DNA of 64,000 bases from Pneumocystis sp. 'macacae' (lineage: Eukaryota; Ascomycota; Pneumocystomycetes; Pneumocystales; Pneumocystaceae), in contig CM030722.1 of NCBI GenBank assembly GCA_018127085.1, forward strand, positions 1 to 64,000. Direction: 5' to 3'. Shown piece after piece: positions 23,119 to 34,935 of this stretch. The position numbers and the translations under genes were made by a program. The notes beneath the pieces are model-generated. The model was not told where the DNA came from and did not search any database. It was given only the letters and a program-made list of their open reading frames with translations. The number at the start of each line of letters is the position of its first letter. The first letter of the stretch is position 1.

Positions 23119-24402
23119 CAGTAGATCTAGATCACTATGTTTTAATGCCTAATTTTTCAGCGTAGCAAAAATAGACAACCACCCAGTAGAATACACAAGG
23201 AAAAATGAAAACTTAAATGCGAAAACAAATAATTAAAATATTCGTCAAAAAAAGAAAAATATAAACCTTATTCTTGATAAAAACTATACCATTCAAATCA
23301 CATCTTACCTTTAAATAACAATTTTTGCTCGTCAAGAGTTACAAACCATAAATCGATAGCGAACCGGTGATACAGAAATTGTCAAGGACAAGAAAAGATA
23401 AAGATACAATAAAACAGTAGAAAAAAAGAATCTAGAAAATAAACAAGTAAGAAAATAACTCCACAAAAAATTTAAATATATATATATATATTTCATATCT
23501 TGGTTTATCACAACCTAAATGTATATAGGAAATATCTGGAGAATCCAGAAATATACAAGATGATATCGATATAAGAAACAGTATATTAATACATATAAGA
23601 GATTAATGTACATCTAATTGCTATTCTTTGAACATATAAAGTCAAAATATTGCTATATCAAAACTCAGACTATGCATCTTTAAATGATATTCTTAAGAAT
23701 CAACATATGTATCTAAGACTGAAGTGCGTACAATTCAATTCTTTAAATAGTGACATACCAAAATATGGCATAAATGCACATAAACATAAAAGATAATATA
23801 TCCCAAAACAGAAATATATAGACCAAAGAGACATTTTATATACACAAAAATAAAAAAATATAAAGCAAGCAAAAATATACCATATCATTAGGTACATAAG
23901 CAGAAAAAGTATAAAAGGAAGAAATATCTCCCACCTCAAATAAAATCTTAATTATCATTAGCAACCATTGGTTGAGAAATATATAGCAAAAAGAAAACAA
24001 TAAAAAACAAGCAAATTGATATTTTTGCTTTATAAAAAATAAATGGTATATAAAAATAAAAATATCTTATAAGTGGCTTAGAATTATTAAAAAAGCGGAG
24101 ATCAGAACACCTATATAGACATTCGACAGAGAAAATATAGAAGAAAAATAGCAGGACAGCCGATTAGCGCGAAAAAAAAACAATTCTAATCTTTTCAAGA
24201 CTAAAGTATTGTTAAATCTAGCTTATACGGCGAAGTAAACTTGTAATAGAACATGCAGTAAACTAGCCTCACTTTGCTAAAAATAAAATGTGTTTTAACA
24301 GTGCGTCAAAATTAAGCATATAGAGGGCAACTATGATGGCAACAAAGAAAATGTGTTTTTTTACATATAGAATGCAAGAGCATTTTGAAGTACACGAATA
24401 CA
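23119..24402. other. Long intergenic region between divergent genes
   Basis: About 1.28 kb of AT-rich DNA including an alternating TA tract at 23475-23490. The part just upstream of the receptor gene contains AACAAAGAAA at 24341-24350, which resembles the fission-yeast Ste11 TR box. An upstream exon of the leftward gene may lie near 23150-23250. No other gene is supported. Confidence 0.5.
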
Positions 24403-25580
24403 ATGTCTCTTTCTGTGGCAAACCAAACCGTTGTTCTCAAGAATTCTCATGGAAAGCAGGTCGAGTTTTTACTGTCAGACTTTGACATGTTTTCTTTATC
24501 CAGGACACAGACATCTATGATCTTTTCTGCACAATGTGCAATGAGTGCCTTATTAGCAATTATTCTCTTGTTGACGTCAAAACGTGAAAAAATAAGAACG
24601 TTTCTATTCTTTTTAAACATGGGTGGCCTAGTAGCCGTATTTATACGGGCATGCCTTCAATGTGCTTATTTAACAGGCAATTGGACAAGCTATAGTGTTC
24701 AATTTCTCCAAGAATTCGGGTTGTTGTCATATAATGATTTCTATATCTCAGTTGTTGCATCATGCATGCCTATTTTTATCATTTTATTTATCGAACTTTC
24801 TCTTCTTATTCAAATTAGAGTAATATATGCGACACACAAAAAACTACGAACACCACTCACAATTATTTCTTGTATTATAATATCAGTAGTTATAGTATTT
24901 TGGGTAATCGCTGCTATTCAGAATTCGATGGCGATTTTATCTCAAACGCATTTTGGAAGTAGTGGTATTTGGGGGGCACCTTGGCCATATACAGCAGCAC
25001 GTATTTCATTTGTTTTTAGTGTATGTTTAGGGTGTTTAGTTTTTGTTTCAAAACTTTTTTTTGCAATTTACCGTAGACATAAAATGGGTATCAAAGATTT
25101 TGGGCCAATGCAAATCATATTTATTACAAGCTGTCAAACACTAATTATTCCTGGTATTTTCCTTTTTCTTTTTTTCTCTTATTTCTAATACTTTCAGCAA
25201 TATTTATTATTATCGATTTTTGGATAGATATAACCGGATTCAGTTCACTAACTCAAGCATTTGTTGTAATGTCTTTACCATTATCTTCTCTTTGGGCATC
25301 ATCTAAAGTAGAAAAAAATAAAAACAATATGGCGCAATCATACTGCGAGAATATAAAAAATAAGGACTATAGTATTAAAAGTTCACCTACTTCACTAAGT
25401 AAATCATCTTATATGGACTTTAAACAATCTCCTTATTATTTAGACTCTGGAAGGTCACCACCATATGTTCTTCCTTTTGAATATAATAAAAACCCTTTCG
25501 ATCAATTTTATGAAAATGATGGAAATAAACTCAATATATTTATAGAAGAATCAGTAGATATATCTTCAGAAAAAGCGTAA
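24403..25580 (+). CDS. Pheromone receptor, Ste2/Mam2 family (class D GPCR)
   Basis: Seven-helix plasma-membrane receptor for a peptide mating pheromone, coupled to a heterotrimeric G protein. Model: exons 24403..25153 and 25198..25580, giving 377 residues. Helices are clear from about residue 40 to 290. Family motifs: QIIFITSCQTLIIP in helix 6, with the intron at P|A, and LTQAFVVMSLPLSSLWASS in helix 7. The cytoplasmic tail of about 95 residues is Ser/Tyr-rich, as needed for desensitisation. Start chosen at the ATG 24403; the in-frame codon at 24385 is TTG. In fission-yeast terms this is the mam2 (P-factor receptor) type, not Map3/Ste3. Confidence 0.9.
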
Positions 25581-25971
25581 TTAAGATGTTTTTTTACATT
25601 TCTTAACATTTTTTTTAAAACAATTCATTAATTTACGATAAATATTTATATATTTTTTTTGACATAAATATATCATTTATAGTTCAGACTAATACATGTG
25701 ATAATATACAAATTAATCTTTCATTGTTTAAAAGTAACACTAAAAGTCTGAAATAAACAAAATAATCAATATAAAAACCATAAATAACCTATTTTATTAA
25801 ATCTTAAAGTCTTTGTACACAATAGGGCGTTTTACAAATCAAAGACAAGTCGTCTAGTCTCGTTTATAAAGACACTAACATATAAAAATGCATAAATAAA
25901 TATAGTTTACCAAATACATGGATATCATAATATAGAGATATACATGGATTCATAAAAACTAAATCGTTCAA
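25581..25971. other. Convergent intergenic region
   Basis: About 390 AT-rich bases between the 3' ends of the receptor gene and PDI1. Nothing further seen. Confidence 0.5.
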
Positions 25972-27827
25972 TCACAACTCATCATGCTCTATTGACCCTG
26001 TATCTGATGAATCGGATTCTTGTTGCGTTGACGGTTTAGTAAGGTAATATTGCATTGCATTAACCCTATGATGTCCTTTCTGATGAATAAATTCAATAAA
26101 ACTTTCAACTGTTCGTGGACCATTATATTCAATAGGATTTCCCTTATTATTAGCCGCAAAAAGCATAATCGTAGGAAACCCCTTAATTTCCAAATTATCT
26201 GGAATATCATTTGCTAAAAACATATAAAAATAAGCTAAAAACAATAATCAAATAAAACCTGTTGCATCGATTTTGGCAATCATCACATTTTTACCCAATT
26301 CATGATTAGACTTAAAAAGCTCACCCAAAATATCATATTTAGGTGCCAAGTTCTTACAATGACCACACCTTTAACAATATTATCAGTAAGCCATTTCATT
26401 AAATTATTAAACATACCATGGTGCATAAAATTCAAGAAGAACATCTTTGTGTGAATCAAGAACTACATCTTTGAAACTATTTGCTACTACCACAGTCACA
26501 GGACCATCCTGTGTTTCCGGTAGTGGCTCTGACTTAATAGTAGGAACAAGAAGACCAGAGACATAATCATCCAAAAACTTATCGAGATTCTCTGCATGAA
26601 GCTCAAGAGATTGATCAAATGGATATTTTTTATTCGATGCCGTTTCTTGGACAGCAAATGCCGGCCATGTTTGCTTTAAATTCAAATTTTCAGCATGTCC
26701 ACCATATAAAGTCGCATCAATTGTAACTAAACTCACTTTTCCCCTATACTTAACAGCAAGCGGAAGAAGTGAGGCTTCAAACATCTTCTTTTCTTCTACT
26801 GAAGAAACAAAAATACAACCTATAGGCACTTTGCTGGAAATATATCTCTCATATGTCTCAGGAAGAAGCTCACCAAACAAAGGAAGACTTTCTGAATTAA
26901 GAAAAGCCTCTAATTCTCCATATTCATATTTCCCCCGATACACAATATAAACATCTTCAGCCTTTTTAAACATATAGATAGCCGGTGCAGTTACTTTTAC
27001 TTTTTTAAATACTTCAGGATCTGAAGACAAACCAAAAGAATATTTATTACGATACTTGGAAGCTAAGGAAAAAAAAAGATCATTCAATGGGTCATCCAAA
27101 GTATCCAAAAACGCAATAAGAATTATTTCATCTGATGCTTTAAAATCTTCAAAGTTTTCTAAAGATATAGAAGTTACAACAGGAAGTGTCTGCTTAATCA
27201 TATAAGAAACAATGGAAGTTGCCTTACGAGGCCCTTCATAAGGAGCATGACTACCATCTTTAAATACCTATAGAAAATCAGAGGACTGAACATAATATAG
27301 CATAATAAATAATGCCATGCAGAATCAATAGTAGAACAAGCAAATAAAAAACCATTAAAATAAAAGCAACTTAACAGAATTTACAAAAATAACCATACTA
27401 TGTACTTACTTTAAGCGTAGGATATCCTGTAACTTCATATGTTTCACAAAGACGCGTTTCCACTGTACAATCCACTTGAATCAAAGTAATACCCTAAAAG
27501 TTATATTAATAAAGAAAAAAAATGAAGAAAAACATACTTTTTCCTTCAACATAGTCGCAGCTGTTTCATATTCAGGTGCTAAGGCCTTACAATGACCACA
27601 CCTATATTTTTTAGATTATTCTAAAACAAAAGAACAACAAAAGCTCAAAAAAGCAAAACTAACCACGGAGCAAAAAACTCAACAAGGAAAAGTCCATCAC
27701 CCTGTATTATTTCTTTAAATGCTTCTTCATTAAGATTCAATACGTCTGAGGCTCTAACAAAGATTTGAAACACCAAAAACATACAAAAAAAACGGAAAAA
27801 AGACAAAAAAAAAGTAAAAAATGCCAT
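25972..27827 (-). CDS. PDI1: Protein disulfide isomerase
   Basis: ER-luminal oxidoreductase that forms and rearranges disulfides. Model: exons 27827..27664, 27601..27538, 27493..27410, 27267..26417, 26368..26259 and 26213..25972, giving 504 residues. Layout: hydrophobic signal peptide (about 30 residues), thioredoxin domain a with WCGHC near residue 55, two non-catalytic b domains, domain a' with WCGHC near 388, an acidic tail, and a C-terminal HDEL retrieval signal. Both WCGHC motifs are interrupted by an intron inside the Trp codon at the same phase (TG|G). PDI should matter for folding the Cys-rich MSG proteins (inference). Confidence 0.95.
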
Positions 27828-28181
27828 TGTTAAACAAAACAACAACCTCAGGTATCAATTATAGACTATTTATCCTGAGAAACTATTCCAGCCACCGTGC
27901 ACAGTAGAAAATAAAGGATCGAACCAATTTTTTTTAGATTAAGTTGGGACTTTAAAAGGGTTTAAACCTAATATGCAAAGATGATAAGATTGAATATTGT
28001 CATACACATACTATTACCCTTATTGCATAGTTAAATCATTTTTCTTTATAAAAACCCATCTAATACTAATATAAAAAGTAAATCATTTTTTTCTATCTTA
28101 TGTTTTTTAATAATTATTTTTCATAATTTCAACTTTGTAATATTTTTATATGTAAGAAAACCAAATTTACTCTGATATTTA
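27828..28181. other. Intergenic region
   Basis: About 350 bases between the PDI1 start and the MCM4 3' end; AT-rich, presumably the PDI1 promoter. No unfolded-protein-response element was recognised with confidence. Confidence 0.5.
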
Positions 28182-31100
28182 TTAAATGACTCTACGCAAA
28201 ACACGCCTAGAACCTTCACCCAGAATCCGAATAGAATCATCTGCTTCAAGAGACCGTAATGCTTCATTAAATTCATTTAAATTAACATCTATAGTACTTT
28301 GTTCACTAAATTTCTTGAAAAGATCAACAAACTTGACAGATAGACCACGCACTGTCATTTCTTCCAATAACTTTAACAATTCACGTTTTAGATCACCTTT
28401 AGCACGACGTTGTACCACACCTTCTCCCGTATAAATAAGATCCATGTCTATTTTTCCAGATGAATCAGTAGCATAATCTTTAATAGCAGACTTCATAAGA
28501 CGTGTAGCCTCTTGTACATCTTGCAAGGTAACTTCATTGCTTAATCTTCCAAAAAAGTTAAAAAAATAATACATTTCGTAAATTAATTTACCTCATTTTT
28601 GCATGAGCTTCACTTAAGCGAATCATACTTTCTAATTGCCGGGTTGTTGCCGTAATCCGCTTTTCCGATGCTTTAACATCCTCTCCAAGTTTTCTCATTT
28701 CAATATAAGCCCTAACCAATTCATCTGCTGCTTCTTTATTTAAAACTGGCTGAATATTCTGTTTAGCATAAGAAATGTATAAAGCCAATAATTCAAGTGA
28801 CTAAAAATATCAGAAAAATACAACTATAATGAACAACATACAACCAAAGAAGTTCTATTTTCAACTATCTGGTCTTCCATATACATTTTAACGAGATGAC
28901 GAGCTAGCCGCCTATCATTAGATTCGTCTATTTTGTCCAAAATCAAATATACTAAATCAAAACGACTCAGTAAAGTAGGAGGAAGGTCAATATTTTGAGG
29001 AACGGATAAATCTGGATTATATTTACTACCAATAGGATTTGCAGAAGCCAAGATAGACGTGCGAGCATTTAAAGTGGTAATTATTCCAGCTTTAGCAATA
29101 GAAATAGTTTGCTGTTCCATAACTTCATGCAAAACAGATCTGGTTGAATCTGACATTTTATCAAATTCATCAATACAACATATCCCACCATCAGAAAGAA
29201 CTAAAGCACCACTATTATTATTAAACGGAAATATAACTACATTTATCATCACAAACCTTTCTAAGACTAATTGTTTTGTATCCTGATCTCTAGTAACATA
29301 AGCAGTTAGACCAACAGCAGAACATCCTTTTCCACTCGTATAAACCCCTCTAGGAGAAATTTTATGAACATACTTTAAAAATTAATGATAATTTAATATT
29401 TTTACATTAATTACTTGCAAAAGTTGAGACTTAGAAGTAGAAGGATCTCCACATAACAATACATTAATCTCACCTCTAAATCGTGGAGCCCCCCCTTTAA
29501 CAAACTCTTTATTTGAACCGCCAAAAAGCTGAAGTAATATTCCTTTTTTAACGTCATCCATTTCATAAATACTAGGTGCTATATGTAATTAATTAAACCT
29601 TTTTATTAACACTTTACCTATAGATCTTGTTAAAATCGAATATAAATCTGGATTACTTGCTAATTTTTTTATTTTTGCTTCATCTTCTTCAAAAAATTTA
29701 CGAACTTCAGCACTCGTAGAAGTAAACTCCGAAATTTCAGTCTGAAGAATCGAAGGATCTATTCCAACCCTTCGACTATCTATTTTCTGAATATGTACAA
29801 CATCAAAATATGTTTTAAAAAGCGATTTAATAGTTCTTTGACGTAAATTTACACGAACAGGAACAGAACGAAAAATACCAGTTACCTTTATCCTGTCACC
29901 AGCTTTTGCAAAATCAACTAATTCATCATAAACACATAAAGAAACAGAATGAGGAGTTTGTCCATCTGGCACCTCATCTATTTTTTATTAATTTAAAATA
30001 TCCTCTAAATAAAAAGAGTATTACCCGGAGTTTCTTGAAGTTTTATAACTTGCTTGTCAGCAAATTCTGATCTATTATGTACAATTTGCATAGAATTATC
30101 AGAAGAACAAATTTCACGAGGACAGCGAGTTGGTTCAGATATTCTGCCTCTATCAATTTCAACAATTACTGTGTGATGACAAACATCACATCGAAAAAAC
30201 GCTATAAATATATTTAGAAAAAATAAAATCATACAAATAATCTATACCTTGTTTCATATCTGGAATAATAGGAGTAGTTCGAATAACTAATCCCTTAATG
30301 CTCACCAATTTATCAATATCTTAATTATTAATGACATGTAAGAAATCAAAATTAGTACCATTTGGATTTAAATCCCGTATATTTATTGTTTTAGAAAGAC
30401 CAAAGGGTCTTACTTTATAAATATTATTTTCTACTTTTGAAATCTCTGTTTCAGTAGCATGATCATCTATCAAAGTATCAAGAATATATTCTTTAATTGT
30501 TTGGTCCATGATAGGTATAATCTCTTGAGGATATGCTTGTAATTGATAAGTAAGTTTCTTAGTTGGAGGATATGATTCAAGATCACGTGCATCAATATTC
30601 AAATTAGTTAAATCTAAGTCGTACATCTACATGATATAAGATCAAAAAAAAAAAACAACCAATATAACTTGTTTTAACATATTAACATACACCAAATCTT
30701 CCCCTGTTTCGTCTATCACTGTATTTCCGTCAAATACCATCCGATACTTCTTTCTAAACTGTTTAATAAATGTTTTAAATGTATTCATGCTTTCTTGAAT
30801 AGAAACATTTGTTCCCCATATAACCCGGACCGTCTCGGGTAGATTTTCAGATATAGGATCAAATGCACTCATTGTATTTGTATCCGATGTTGCATAGCTG
30901 GTCTGAGTACCCGAAATCCGTTGAAATGGAGTTGATAAAATATTTCGAGGATGAATATCTCCACGACGCATCATACGAGGAGTACTTGAACGGGATCTTC
31001 TAGATTACTAATAATAGAAAAAATTCAAAAATACATACAATTGTCTTTCAAAACTACTCTTTATTGACTGCTGACTGTAAACAGTAGATAGATTCGATAC

Positions 31101-31316
31101 CATTTTTTTATGTGGAGATGATGTATAAAGTAATGGTGATGAAGCACCTTATTAAATATAAATACATAACTTTAATATAATCGTAAAAAAGTAAGAATCA
31201 CCGAATTGAAGAGACGCTTTAGGAGTTGCATTCCCTGATTCAAGTGCATCATTAGCAGGTTGTATAGAAGACGAAGATTCCGGAAAAAAAAGAGGAGAGG
31301 ATTCCCTGGAAGTCAT
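28182..31316 (-). CDS. MCM4: DNA replication licensing factor MCM4
   Basis: ATPase subunit of the MCM2-7 replicative helicase. Twelve exons: 31316..31202, 31147..31039, 30999..30669, 30626..30359, 30319..30248, 30201..30025, 29977..29618, 29578..29415, 29372..29257, 29211..28842, 28800..28592, 28545..28182; 884 residues. Motifs in order: Ser/Pro-rich N-terminal tail, a C4 zinc motif (CDVC...CPREIC), Walker A ([11 protein letters not shown]), Walker B with CCIDEFDKM, the arginine finger SRFDLVYL, and the C-terminal winged-helix region. The placement [18 protein letters not shown] near the end is typical of Mcm4. Introns are about 40-50 nt. At intron 10 both GTTGTA and GTATGT donors keep frame; the consensus one was chosen. 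Confidence 0.96.
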
Positions 31317-31856
31317 GTATACTGAAAAAACCTTCTATATATGCTTATTTTAGTATTCCTTGAAGATTTCTATCTCTAAATAAAATGATTCGTTAACGCA
31401 ACGTTAGAATATATACGTTCTAAAATCGAAATATTTGTTTTGAGATAATTTCTTAAGAAAAAAAAAATAAATACAAAGTTACCCAAAAAACATAAAGAAT
31501 GAACTTCGAACAAACTTGTTTTCAATATATAAGAAAACTTTTTCCATTTTCAAACTTTCAAAAAATATTAAATTATAAATACTTTAATAGTGTATGTGTA
31601 AACTAAACTATTATTATTATAGTTGAAACAATTCGTATTACCAACGCTATCAAAAGCCATCATAAAATATATGGAGTTCATATAATTCTCATTATCTAGT
31701 CATTCATAAGAATAATTATTTAAAAATACGTTTTATTAAAAAAATAAATATCATGTAAATCCATCCAAAAAATATAAAAAACTCCAGCCCCTCCATAATA
31801 TCAAAAAATAGATCGCAATCAAAAACATAAAAAACCCAAAACCATCACCCCAAAAG
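31317..31856. other. Intergenic region upstream of MCM4
   Basis: About 540 AT-rich bases between the MCM4 start and the G-alpha 3' end. Contains TTAACGCAACGTTA near 31393 but no ACGCGT (MCB) box. Confidence 0.5.
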
Positions 31857-33327
31857 CTAAAGCATTAAGTTCTGCAAATTTTGGTTAAATATAATATCAG
31901 AAACCGAAACCATAACATTCTTCAAAAGAGTAGTGTCTGTAGCATTCGTAAAATGCGTATACTGCTCAATGGATTAAATGATGAAAAAAGAAAAAAGATC
32001 ATGTACAATTGTTTTTTGATGATTCCTATTAAGTTTCAGGAATTTCTGTCGAAAAAAAAGACAAGAAGCACGATAATCATTTTGATTATCTAGAAAAAAT
32101 GGATAAACAAGAATTCAAAAAAGAAGAAAACCTCACCACTATTAAAGTCTGGGAAATAATTCGAAATCAAAGAAACATGAAGCTTGACTTTAAAAAGATC
32201 AATTTTATTCAAAAAAAGTATAATAGACGTATTGATGAACCACTGAGAATTGCAAATTGAGTCAAACAGAACCAATGCTTCTTGCATTTGATTCTAAGCT
32301 AAATGTTAAATCCAAAAAAAACATAGAAAACCCCATACGGCGCCATTATCTTCTGTCAAACATTGATCGTACCCTGAAATAGCCACAAGAAATAAAACAG
32401 CCGTAACATTTTCAAAACAGTGAATCCACTTTCTTCGCTCAGATCGCTGACCGCCTACATCAATCATCCTGGACCAATTTAGTCACTCCCCCCCAAAACG
32501 CCATCAAACACACCGATACATCAGTCCCGAAACCTTGAAACATGTCTCCGTAATCCCTGTTGTCTTTAAACGACAGCGCAGAATATCTTGGTCCGTGGGA
32601 ATATATTTGCGATCAAATAGTCTATGGATGTTTTCGAAAAAACTGCCTCTTAATCCAATGCTAATGCTACCATTCCTGCTTACTAGAAACAATTATCGTG
32701 CAATGCATATTCATTGCCACGATTAACTGCACAGGTCACCCCTGCATCTTCCCACAACGAAATAAGCGGCCGGTAATACTCCGGCGGCAGATTCTCCCGG
32801 TTTGTAATCTCCCGGTCCTGCAATAACAAATCCAAATATTGCTGCACGCCATATTAACCCTGAATACCAATACCACCACACTACTTCATTTTCCGGCCGA
32901 TCAAAACAAATGTCAAATTCCTCCATCGCCTCAATAATTAGCCGCATCGACTGAAGCATGTTCGAAAAAACAATTGTCCGATAGTACTCCCGTTCTTCCT
33001 GTGTAAAACCTGACATATGAATCAACCGCATTTGCTGAAAAACGTAAATAACCCTCCTAAGCCCCAAATACCACATGCCTTGAGAATCGTTGTCTTGCCA
33101 CTCTCGCCAGCGCCTGCAGCCTCCTGTTCAGCCCATACTCACTGAAAACCTTCATTTACCAAGCAGCAAAACCTTTACTTCCTGTGCATTTTCTACAGAC
33201 ACATCTCGTCAAATCAACACATATACCCACAAAACTACATACGATCCTCATCTCTGCGCAGATATGCCTCAATTTCTCTTGACCGCAGTGTTTCCGGATC
33301 ATATGCACACGAAAAAGTGCATCCCAT
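31857..33327 (-). CDS. Heterotrimeric G protein alpha subunit
   Basis: GTP-binding switch coupled to a seven-helix receptor. Ten exons: 33327..33243, 33192..33160, 33113..33079, 33034..32885, 32817..32684, 32642..32514, 32468..32339, 32293..32137, 32089..32007, 31961..31857; about 346 residues. The N-terminus MGC is the myristoylation/palmitoylation signal. Nucleotide motifs in order: GAGESGKTT (P-loop; usually GKST), [32 protein letters not shown], and NATDT near the end (usually CATDT). The C-terminus is QNLQNLML. Intron 3 (33078..33035) starts with GC. For intron 1 an alternative acceptor at 33205 also keeps frame and adds four residues. A rodent Pneumocystis G-alpha (pcg1) is known; whether this acts in mating, nutrient sensing or both is open. 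Confidence 0.93.
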
Positions 33328-34304
33328 CCTTCCTATGTCCACCGAAACGCGTTTTCAGGAGTATATGCACTCCGTTTCCCTATTTACTGTACAAAATAGC
33401 GAAAAATCTTTCCCAGTTTTGCTACAGCGTCTCTTGTTCCACTGTTCAGAGTGTACAGCTTTTTGATGAAAGGTGTTGCCAAGTAACGACAGCGCAGATA
33501 AAAATGAGTTGAATCGCACGAAACAGTGGATAAAATATTATACACAAACAGGGGAAGATAACACACAAAAACATGCAAAACACTCACAAAAGCCAGCACC
33601 AAGCGCGTTGCAGCAGACTGCAAACACTTGCGACCTATCCATGTGCATCCTATATGTGTCGAAAACACGTGTGTATATGTGTTCGAAGAGTCCAATGGGA
33701 CGTTAGTGCAGTGAAAACACATGTGTAGCATGTATTGTATAAATATACTGTATAAATATATGTATAAATATACTATATGAATAAAAAGAACAAAAGAAAC
33801 ATAAAAGATGCAGCAAAAAAGCATAAAGACGATGAAGCAAAGCTACCAGAGTCAATCTGTGTCTGACTGTATAGACTGTTAAGCCCAATTGAGCCAGACA
33901 GCACAGGGCGGGCCTGTGTCTGCTCAGAAAATGTTTGGGTATAAACGCTGGCAGGATTAGAGAAGCAGGAGCAGAAAAACACACCTTGTAAACGTGTGCA
34001 CAGTGTCTGCAATCGTAGTAAGCAGCGTCACCGTCCGAAGCGTTTCTCTGCACAGTAAGCAGGAGCATGCACAGCAAGCAATAGAGGCATACGTGTACAC
34101 TCCCACTGGGGAGGCAACCCGGTCGACGCCTATGCCACCGTGTGTTGGCGGTGTGTTCGGTGCAGCTGCACACACCCAAAGACACGCTAGTATACACGTC
34201 AGCAGCCGCATCGCAGTGCACGTGGTGCGCTCGCAGCACGTGCATGTGGTCACGTGACAGTGCACGTGGAAAGGAAAACGGGACGGTGCTCACGGGCAAA
34301 GAAA
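33328..34304. promoter_or_regulatory. Divergent region between G-alpha and RPL22, GC-rich, with CACGTG cluster
   Basis: About 980 bases, much richer in GC than the surrounding core. An ACGCGT lies at 33347-33352, 20 bases upstream of the G-alpha start. Four CACGTG sites lie just upstream of RPL22 at 34219-34224, 34237-34242, 34251-34256 and 34263-34268. Short GTATA/TATA repeats occur near 33725-33780. Open frames on the minus strand here (for example 33703..34419) are Cys-rich low-complexity artefacts. Confidence 0.55.
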
Positions 34305-34725
34305 ATGGTGCGGAAGGGAAGAGTTGTTCAGCCCAAGAAGGGCGCCAAACAGACGACACGCAAGTACACACTCGATGCATCAGGGCCGGCAGGCGACCGG
34401 ATCTTCGACCCGGCTGCATTTGAGACCTTTCTTCACGAACGCATCAAAGTCGGTGGACAGACGGGCCGCCTGGGAGACAATATCGTCATTACACGCGAGG
34501 GCCAGGGGAGACTCTCGGTGGTGACGCATGTCCCGTTTTCCGGGCGGTATCTAAAGTATTTGACGAAAAAGTTTCTTAAGAAGCACCAGGTAGCAGCCAC
34601 TATACTGTTTAATCTGCATTTAACATATATAGCTTCGGGACTGGCTCCGCGTGGTTTCAACAACAAAAGGCACATACGAGCTTCGGTTCTATAATGTCGT
34701 TGTTGATTCGAACGAGGATGCTTAG
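34305..34725 (+). CDS. RPL22: 60S ribosomal protein eL22
   Basis: Protein of the large cytosolic ribosomal subunit. Model: exons 34305..34589 and 34633..34725, giving 125 residues, the normal length. Motifs: YTLDASGPAGDRIFDPAAFE, RLGDNIVITREG, HVPFSGRYLKYLTKKFLKKH and, after the intron, LRDWLRVVSTTKGTYELRFY. Codon use is strikingly GC-rich compared with neighbouring genes, fitting either high expression or the local GC-rich island. The promoter has four CACGTG sites within 50 bases. Confidence 0.96.
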
Positions 34726-34935
34726 CTGACAGAGGAACAAGGAAAACCAAGGAAGCATTGATGTAGAAACCTATGTATTATATTGTACACAAGAAAGTGC
34801 GTTGCATGTATGCGCTCAAGTGCTGAATATATGCGCTAAAACTCTCTCTCTATCTGCCCCAAGCCGTAGTGTATGCACTGCTAAATCGGCAGCGGACTCC
34901 GAGTCCATCCACTTGCGTAACCTGCGTACGCACAA

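Noticed and set aside
24385..24402. Upstream start of the pheromone receptor at 24385
   Set aside because: That codon is TTG; the first in-frame ATG is at 24403 and gives a normal N-terminus.
33703..34419. Leftward Cys/His-rich open frame opposite the RPL22 promoter
   Set aside because: Overlaps the RPL22 start on the opposite strand and arises from the GC-rich composition and CACGTG/GTGCA repeats; no recognisable domain.
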